Assembly: GCA_937899645.1 (NCBI GenBank)
Contig: CALCCD010000127.1
Span: 1 to 64,000, forward strand
Length of the DNA: 64,000 bases
Direction: 5' to 3'
DNA from: an uncultured cyanobacterium
Lineage (GTDB): Bacteria; Cyanobacteriota; Cyanobacteriia; Cyanobacteriales; Geitlerinemataceae
Of this stretch, positions 58,416 through 64,000 are shown piece after piece; the first letter of the stretch is position 1; every line of letters begins with the position of its first letter. The notes under the pieces were generated by a model. It ran no database searches, was not told where the DNA came from, and worked only from the letters and a program-made list of their open reading frames with translations. Made by a program: the position numbers and the translations under genes.

Positions 58416-58608
58416 TCGGAAAAAAGCGGCTCGATCGGGACAGGCACAGTGTGACTCACGCTGGTCACAATATGGCGATCGCCCGCCAAAATGAGGCTCG
58501 ATTGTTTGCCCGAGATTTGCCACCGCCCCTTGCACCTCACGCGACGTCAGGATCTACCATCCAAGCCATCGACTGTAATTCACGGATAAATCGAAGCGAG
58601 TACGATCG

Positions 58609-59891
58609 ATGTCTAATTTGCTCAAAATCGGCGAACTGGCAAAAAAACAGGGCTCTCGATTCGGACATTGCACTATTACGACGAAATTGGGCTGCTGGTG
58701 CCGTCTCGTCGCACGAAGGCCGACCATCGTCTGTATGGCGATCGAGAGATCATTCGGCTTCAGCAGATTCTCTCGTTGCGGCAATTGGGCTTGTCCCTGA
58801 GCGAAATTCAAAACTGTTTAGCAAGCCCCGAATTTTCCTTGCCCCAGGCGATCGACCTGCATCTCGCGCGCCTGAAGGAGCAGATGGCGGTATCGCGATC
58901 GCTCTTCACCAAGCTCAGTAAGCTGGCTCGACAGCTCCAAGCCTCTCAGTCCGTTGCAGTTGAAGACCTCATCGCCACCATGGAGACCATCACCATGACC
59001 CAGCAGTATCTGACCCAAGAACAGCACGACTTATACCAAAACGGAAAAGTCTAGCTACAGATGAAAGTTGCTCGTGAGTATGAAGCCTCAACTTCGTCCA
59101 GCCCTTGCTCAGCCAATCTGTAGCTCCAGTTTAGAAATTTGGTATTACTCGAAGCTCGACTCCAGCAAGGAGACGCCGAATGGCAGCATTTCCTGACCCA
59201 AGCGCGATCGCATCTCGCTGAGGGACGCGACCTCAACGATCCGGAAGTGCAACAAATGGCGTGGCGGTGGCGAACCAGCATTCTCGGGTTTGTCGGTGGC
59301 GACCTACAGCTCTATGAAGCCCTGACTCAGCTTTACCAGCAAGAAGGAGCCGAGGTGGCGAGCTGGGGCACGTTGGATGCGCCGACCTTGGAATACATTC
59401 TCAAAGCGGTGGCGATGCTATCCGTGCGAGAAGAGCTGGTGGGTGTTGCGCTGGGTCGCTTAGCGCCAGACACCCATGCAGTGCTCGCCCAAGCCCAGGA
59501 AGCCACGCAAAAAAAGTTGCAGATTAACGACTTTTTGGGCACAGAAGGTCTGCTGCTGGGGCTGCTCGCTGTGGAGAGTGCGGCAGCTCGAGCTTTGGGG
59601 GAGCAAGGCGTGGATTTTGCCACAGCAGAGACCCTATTTCGTGACTGGTTAGCCGAGTGTGCGACGCAACCTGACGAAATCCCTGCCAAAATGCCGTTTA
59701 CCCCTCGCGCCAATCGCGTATTGGAACTGGCGGCGGCGCAAGCGAAGCAGCAGGGCGGTGGCCAGATCGCTCCAGAACATTTGCTGCTCGGCATTTTGCA
59801 AGAAGGCGAAACCGACGGCGGCATGGCCATGCGGGTTTTGGAGGCGTGTCGTGTGGATTGCGAGCTTCTGAAGCAACAGATCGGGCTCTAG
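58609..59891 (+). pseudogene. MerR/TipAS/Clp_N fusion regulator, broken by frameshift and insertion
   Basis: Three pieces belong to one gene. Piece 1 starts MSNLLKIGELAKK (MerR HTH). Loss of one A in the A-run at 58641-58647 shifts the frame; restoring it gives AKKTGLSIRTLHYYDEIGLL, the normal MerR sequence. Piece 2 continues through the MerR helix to TQEQHDL. There a 111-bp element (59034-59144) with TTA on both sides interrupts it; removing it joins HDL directly to LEARLQQGDAEWQHFL in frame. Piece 3 has a TipAS-like helical region then two Clp_N-like repeats (GTEGLLLGLLAVESAAARAL and IAPEHLLLGILQEGE). The intact protein would be about 400 residues. No target is known. Confidence 0.85.
59034..59144. 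mobile_element. Miniature inverted-repeat element in the MerR/Clp_N gene
   Basis: The 111-bp element begins TACCAAA and ends TTTGGTA. Its arms also share the perfect 10-bp inverted repeat AGCTACAGAT/ATCTGTAGCT about 20 bases inside each end. A 3-bp TTA duplication flanks it (59031-59033 and 59145-59147). There is no coding capacity. Excision with one TTA restores the host gene frame. Confidence 0.85.
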
Positions 59892-59971
59892 AAGGTAAGA
59901 ATTTTGCGGCGAGCCTCACGCCACGGGGTCATTTATTGTTTTGCGAACCCCGCCCGATCGCATTGCCCAAA

Positions 59972-61372
59972 CTAAACCGCCGAATCGCCGCCGACCACGA
60001 CATTGCGAATCCGCAGGCTCGGCCCGCCGCAGCCCACCGGCAGGCCGTTTTGTCCGCCCTTGCCGCAGCCACCCGACTCGTCCCACTCGAAGTCATCGCC
60101 GATCGCCTCGATATCCGCCAGCGTCCGAAACACGTTCCCCGACAGCGTCACGTCGCGCACCGGTTCCGCCAGCTCGCCGTTGCGAATCCTCCAGGCTTCC
60201 CCGGCACGAAACGTAAACATCTCGCCGTTGGTCATGCCGCCCAGCCAGTTGCGAGCGTAGATGCCGTCGTCGATGTCGTCGAACAGCCGATCGACCGGCG
60301 TGCTGCCGCGATCGATCCAGGTGTTGGTCATCCGCACGATCGGGCTGTGCTGATAGTTTAGGCAGCGCGCATTGCCCGTCGGCACTTCATCCAGGCGTCC
60401 TGCCGTCTCGCGCGAATGCAGCCGCCCGACCAATCGTCCGTCTTCAATCAGCTGCGTCTTTGTTGCAGGCGTCCCTTCATCATCGAAAAAGTAGCTGCCG
60501 CGATGACCGTCGGGCACTGCGCCGTCGAATATCTGCAAATCCTCACAGCCGAACTGCCGGCCATAGGTCATGACCTCTAGCAAATCGGGATTTTCGTAGG
60601 CCATATCGGCTTCCGATAGGTGGCCGAACGCCTCGTGAACGAATAGGCCGGTCAAAATCGGATCGATCGCAACGGTGTAAATCCCACCCGCCACTGTCGG
60701 CAGTTCCAGCGCGTCCACCGCTCGCCGCGCCGCGCCGCTCACCTTCTCGTCCAACCCGAGGAGATCTTCGTAAGCTTGCCGCGAACCAACGGTTTCGCGC
60801 CCGGTTTGTACGGTGTCGCCGTTGCGCGCTGTCGCGCCGAACCGCATCTCCATATCCGTCCAGGACTGATCGACCCAAGTGCCTTCGGAGGTGGCGAGAA
60901 CCGATCGCTGGGCCAGGTCGCTGTAGCGGACGGTGGTTGTGGCGATGCGACCATCAGTCTGGCGCAAAATTTCGGTGTAGCGATCGCACAGTTCCTTCTT
61001 ATCGCGCAGGGCGATGCAGCGCGGGTTAGAGCCCGACAGAGGCAGCGCGCAGGTGCGCTGGACGATCTCGATCGGCGCGAGCTGAGTCTCTTCGGAACCG
61101 ACGGCGCGCGCGGCGACAATGGCTTCCTCGAGGCGCTGGGGCAGCAGCTCGGGGCGGTTGAAGCTAGCAAAGCCCCAGCCGCCCCGGTAGCAGGCGCGCA
61201 CCTGCCCGCCAATAGAGACCTCTTCGCTCAGGGTTTCGACCTTTCGCGAGCGCAGAAAAATATTCGTCCCCTCCGATTCCTCGAGGCGAATCGCCAGGTA
61301 GTCAACGCGGGACTTGTGACGCGCAATTAACTCATCGAGTCGATCGCGGATGTCGGTTAGTAACGACGGCAT
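59972..61372 (-). CDS. TldD/PmbA family metalloprotease
   Basis: TldD-type proteins act on peptides such as modified leader peptides and antitoxins, usually with TldE/PmbA. The 466-residue protein has the zinc motif HEAFGH (His246, Glu247, His251) in GLFVHEAFGHLSEAD, plus SYFFDDEGTPATKTQLIEDG and the C-terminal CGKGGQNGLPVGCGGPSLRIRN. The zinc site marks it as the TldD subunit. The ATG at 61372 begins the family domain. No pmbA is nearby in the window. Confidence 0.93.
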   Translation of the reverse strand: MPSLLTDIRDRLDELIARHKSRVDYLAIRLEESEGTNIFLRSRKVETLSEEVSIGGQVRACYRGGWGFASFNRPELLPQRLEEAIVAARAVGSEETQLAPIEIVQRTCALPLSGSNPRCIALRDKKELCDRYTEILRQTDGRIATTTVRYSDLAQRSVLATSEGTWVDQSWTDMEMRFGATARNGDTVQTGRETVGSRQAYEDLLGLDEKVSGAARRAVDALELPTVAGGIYTVAIDPILTGLFVHEAFGHLSEADMAYENPDLLEVMTYGRQFGCEDLQIFDGAVPDGHRGSYFFDDEGTPATKTQLIEDGRLVGRLHSRETAGRLDEVPTGNARCLNYQHSPIVRMTNTWIDRGSTPVDRLFDDIDDGIYARNWLGGMTNGEMFTFRAGEAWRIRNGELAEPVRDVTLSGNVFRTLADIEAIGDDFEWDESGGCGKGGQNGLPVGCGGPSLRIRNVVVGGDSAV

Positions 61373-61624
61373 GGGACAAGGCGTCGCGATCGACGCGAGG
61401 CAGGTCGCTATTTGGAGATCGATTGTAGTGGATGGCGTACGAGCCCGCACGCCAGAGCTTGACGTGAAACCGAACCGCCCGCGCCCTTTGCTCGAGTCAT
61501 CCAAATTGGCTATTATGAGACCGATGGTTTAGATAGTGTCAAAAAACTTAAAGAGACGTGGCGGGTTGTTGCGTTGTTTTTAGCCATCTAATCTAGTGCC
61601 CCATCCGGAGAAATCGAGCGATCT

Positions 61625-61759
61625 ATGGACTTCATCGATAACATTTTGGACAAGCTTGGCGAATGGCTACAGCGCGCACTCGATACGCTGCTCGGTCCTT
61701 CGGCAGAGCCCGAACCCGAGGCGATTCCCATTCCGGTCGATAACCGCCAGGGCCGCTAG
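61625..61759 (+). CDS. Conserved small protein, 44 residues
   Basis: The frame encodes an amphipathic helix (MDFIDNILDKLGEWLQRALD), a GP turn, then an acidic Pro-rich stretch (AEPEPEAIPIPV) and a basic end (RQGR). This pattern resembles small cyanobacterial hypotheticals of the same length. A promoter-like AT-rich segment lies upstream (61510-61590). It precedes aroQ by 39 bases and may share its transcript. The function is unknown. Confidence 0.65.
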   Translation: MDFIDNILDKLGEWLQRALDTLLGPSAEPEPEAIPIPVDNRQGR

Positions 61760-61798
61760 GTTACCTGACGCCGCTCGACGTTTCGCAGCGTTCCCAAT

Positions 61799-62290
61799 TT
61801 GGAATCTTCAGTTTCCCGCAGCCGTCAGCTCAGTGTGCTCGTGCTGCACGGCCCCAACTTAAATTTGCTCGGTCGGCGCGAACCGGAAATTTACGGCAGT
61901 GTCAGTCTCGAGGCCATTAACCAGAAGCTTCGTCAGCTTGCGGAGGCACAGAATGCCCGCGTGACAACGCTTCAGTCAAATCACGAGGGCACTTTAGTTG
62001 ATGCCATACAGGATGCTTTCGGGGTTCACGACGGCTTGGCGATTAACCCGGCGGCCTACACCCACACCAGTGTTGCCATTCGCGACGCGATCGCCGCGAT
62101 CGAAATTCCTACCGTGGAAGTACACTTGAGCAACATCCACCAGCGCGAGCCCTTCCGCCATCACTCATACATCGCTCCCGTAGCGATCGGTCAGATCTGT
62201 GGCTTTGGCGCTCGCAGCTACACGCTCGGCTTACAGGCGCTGCTCGACTGGCTGCGCGCCCGGGATTCCCGCACGGCACAAGCTGAGTAG
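61799..62290 (+). CDS. aroQ: 3-dehydroquinate dehydratase, type II
   Basis: AroQ dehydrates 3-dehydroquinate in the shikimate pathway, which also feeds MenF through chorismate. The motifs are [20 protein letters not shown] (catalytic Tyr in IYG), [33 protein letters not shown] (catalytic His) and [19 protein letters not shown]. The start is uncertain: no ATG fits, and the TTG at 61799 gives 163 residues; a GTG just before the LVLHGPN motif is the alternative. Confidence 0.94.
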   Translation: MESSVSRSRQLSVLVLHGPNLNLLGRREPEIYGSVSLEAINQKLRQLAEAQNARVTTLQSNHEGTLVDAIQDAFGVHDGLAINPAAYTHTSVAIRDAIAAIEIPTVEVHLSNIHQREPFRHHSYIAPVAIGQICGFGARSYTLGLQALLDWLRARDSRTAQAE

Positions 62291-62395
62291 CGCACACCGA
62301 ACGATTGTCTCTTCGGTCGCCCGTCCGCCTGCAATCGCGCTCGATCGCGCGGCAACTGTTGCTCGCTGCCGTCCGTCTGTCTCTCACCATCTACT

Positions 62396-63199
62396 GTGCT
62401 AGTTGCAACGCTTTACGATCGCCTACTGGGGATGAGTTCCGGTTTGGTAGGGAAAACGCTACCAGACAGCCAAATTGATGTCGGCGTCCGAGACCGGCTG
62501 CGAAACTGGGTGCAGGTGACGATCGAACTCCGCCGAGCACTGCAATCAGCTGGCGATGCGACGACTCGGGCCGAGCTGGTACGTTCGGCGATCGCGCACG
62601 AGTCTAACCGCGCGCTGTCCCTGTCCGAGCGAGCGATCGCTTTGTCAGTCGGTACTTTTTACTGGTGCGATCGCGACGATATTTTAGGCGTCTGGTGCGA
62701 GACTCTCAGCCTTGGCCTCGATGCCGAGACCCGGTGGGGCATGGGTCTGTTCGCAGCTGTTCTGCGCAGTTTCCTACAGGAGCCGCCGGGGAGAACCGTT
62801 TGGTTACCCCTAAAGCGCACGACGACGATTGCCGCCCTCGAGGCTTTCTCACCGGAAGCGCGCCGCGAGATTCAGAAAGCAAGGCTGGCGCTGGTTCCCG
62901 ACGGCGAAATGTTCCGAGCCGCCACGGCGATCGCCTGCCAGCTTCCCTGGTACAGTTCGGCCTGCCACCTCGCCAACCGCCACGCTCAGCCGCGCGAAGC
63001 TTGCCGCATTGTCGGCGCACTCCACGGGGCCGCTTTTGGGACGATCGCGTTCCAAGAGCCCCAGCGCGCCAACCGCCGGAGCTGCGGCGACAGCACCCTC
63101 GATATCGAGCTCGCACCGCTGTGGAGTGCCTGGACGGGGGCACACGGCAGCGCAGCAACGATCTCTCCGGTTGCCGCCAACGGCTCGCCCTCCAAGTAA
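62396..63199 (+). CDS. Conserved cyanobacterial hypothetical, weakly ADP-ribosylglycohydrolase-like
   Basis: The 267-residue protein is helical (LRNWVQVTIELRRALQSAGD and similar) with Leu/Ala-rich segments. The part ACHLANRHAQPREACRIVGALHGAAFG resembles the end motif of ADP-ribosylglycohydrolases, but the GGDTD metal residues are absent, so activity is doubtful. The start is a GTG; an in-frame ATG at 62432 is possible. It follows aroQ by 105 bases. Confidence 0.7.
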   Translation: MLVATLYDRLLGMSSGLVGKTLPDSQIDVGVRDRLRNWVQVTIELRRALQSAGDATTRAELVRSAIAHESNRALSLSERAIALSVGTFYWCDRDDILGVWCETLSLGLDAETRWGMGLFAAVLRSFLQEPPGRTVWLPLKRTTTIAALEAFSPEARREIQKARLALVPDGEMFRAATAIACQLPWYSSACHLANRHAQPREACRIVGALHGAAFGTIAFQEPQRANRRSCGDSTLDIELAPLWSAWTGAHGSAATISPVAANGSPSK

Positions 63200-63212
63200 A
63201 GCTCGTTCCCGC

Positions 63213-64000
63213 TCAGTCTTCAGCGCCTTTCGGTTCGTCGATCGCAGCAAACACCCGACGCTGCTCGAACACATCGAGCAAGTCGCCGCGAATCTTAAAG
63301 TTATCAGCTTCGTGGCGCATAATTCTAAACGCATCTTCGAGCGGCAGGCTGGACTTGTAAGGGCGATCGCCCGCCGTCAGCGCATCGAAGACATCGCATA
63401 CAGACATCATCTGGGCCTGGAGCGGGATTTGCTCCTGCTTGAGGCCGCGCGGGTAGCCCGAGCCGTCGAGCTTTTCGTGATGAGCGTAGGCGATCTCGGG
63501 GATATTAGCGAGATCTTTCGTCCAGGGAATTTGCTTGAGGAAATGGAACGAGTGCGTGACATGGGCCTCGATCGCGCGCCGCTCCGGTTCGGTAAGGTTG
63601 CCGTGGACGATCAGCAGCGACGTCAAGTCCTCTTCCGAGATGAGCGGCACTTCGCGATTGTTGAGATCGCGATACCGGTAGGCATGCATGGCGCGCAGTT
63701 GGGCGATCGTCGCTTCGTCGAGTACCTGGGGCAAGTTGGCCCGCTCGATCGCCTGCCAATACTCCTCTAGCTCGACTAGAGACTCCTCTAGCTGGCGATC
63801 GAACCGCGCGATCGCCTCGCAGTTCTCGCAGGGCTCGCCGTCCGGATGCTCGTCCAGGTGTTGCGGATGCTCGACCAAATAGCGGTACTTCTGCTGGGCG
63901 CACTCGAACTCGAGGGTGCGGCGAGCAAATCCGAAGCGCTGCTCGAGAACGCCGAGACGTCCGGGATGTAGCTTGTTCCGTTTGACCAAAATCGCTTCTG
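63213..64000 (-). CDS. HD-GYP domain protein, N-terminus beyond the window
   Basis: The frame is open at the right edge and encodes about 262 residues of the C-terminal part of an HD-GYP protein. Visible are VHGNLTEPERRAIEAHVTHS, IPEIAYAHHEKLDGSGYPRGL (with HHEKLDGSGYP, the GYP signature) and SVCDVFDALTAGDRPYK. HD-GYP enzymes degrade cyclic di-GMP. The first visible residues EAILVKRNKLHPGRL suggest a long protein with an upstream sensor domain. The stop is 13 bases from that of the convergent hypothetical gene. Confidence 0.88.
   Translation of the reverse strand, partial: EAILVKRNKLHPGRLGVLEQRFGFARRTLEFECAQQKYRYLVEHPQHLDEHPDGEPCENCEAIARFDRQLEESLVELEEYWQAIERANLPQVLDEATIAQLRAMHAYRYRDLNNREVPLISEEDLTSLLIVHGNLTEPERRAIEAHVTHSFHFLKQIPWTKDLANIPEIAYAHHEKLDGSGYPRGLKQEQIPLQAQMMSVCDVFDALTAGDRPYKSSLPLEDAFRIMRHEADNFKIRGDLLDVFEQRRVFAAIDEPKGAED

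Noticed and set aside
58668-59891. Two separate intact genes (MerR-like and Clp_N-like)
   Set aside because: Removing the 111-bp element joins them in frame, and the MerR N-terminus lies in another frame upstream, so they are parts of one broken gene.

Overview
This is a 64 kb stretch of a cyanobacterial chromosome. It carries photosystem II genes (psbY, psbN, psbH), plastocyanin (petE), CP12, cyanophycin synthetase (cphA), beta-carotene hydroxylase (crtR), a CruA-type lycopene cyclase, phylloquinone genes (menA, menF) and cyanobacterium-only families (DUF3155, DUF3146). The HIP1 octamer GCGATCGC occurs throughout on both strands. GC content is high (by eye near 60%). I cannot name the species. 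There is no rRNA operon, CRISPR array, prophage or intact transposase in the window.

Layout. 0-1.2 kb: a sodium:solute symporter cut off at the left edge. 1.2-9.8 kb: a nuclease-fold hypothetical, an Old Yellow Enzyme, a PEBP-like protein, an AraC regulator, argJ-mazG (4 bases apart), an AllA-like lyase, and the ATP synthase beta-epsilon pair. 9.9-21 kb: PBP1A, CruA, two cyanobacterial hypotheticals, a GAF histidine kinase, CrtR and Lnt. 21-31 kb: thrC with a MoaD/ThiS carrier, an orphan TRAP substrate-binding lipoprotein, an RRM protein, a large membrane protein of the M48 protease type without its zinc site, hemC, a NarL-type regulator. 30.6-39.5 kb: enolase, M23 endopeptidase, psbY, psbN/psbH, tatA, pth, DUF3146, guaA, petE. 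39.5-48 kb: repeat-rich DNA, a LOG protein, divergent menA/menF, small membrane proteins, AAG glycosylase, an NdhP-like peptide, tRNA-Tyr and tRNA-Thr. 49-64 kb: a 7TM-HD phosphodiesterase, cphA, cp12, N-acetylglucosamine-kinase-type ATPase plus Ser/Thr kinase, a broken MerR/Clp_N regulator, TldD, aroQ, and an HD-GYP protein running off the right edge.

Functionally this is mostly housekeeping: photosynthesis and redox (psb, petE, cp12, atpB/C, men, crt), nitrogen storage and arginine (argJ, cphA), cell wall (PBP1A, M23) and signalling. Apart from gene pairs, neighbours seem unrelated, which is common in cyanobacteria.

No complete new multi-gene system is visible. The unusual signals are: (1) a miniature inverted-repeat element, with a TTA duplication, inside a MerR/TipAS/Clp_N fusion gene that also has a one-base frameshift; (2) an M48-type protein in which the HELGH position reads AGLGA; (3) a 24-codon in-frame insertion in menF made of a perfect palindrome plus a direct repeat, followed by 13-bp and 14-bp tandem arrays; (4) a second copy of the last codons of petE; (5) a MITE-like element in front of the LOG gene; (6) a possible small RNA at 24.2 kb; (7) several very small ORFs.
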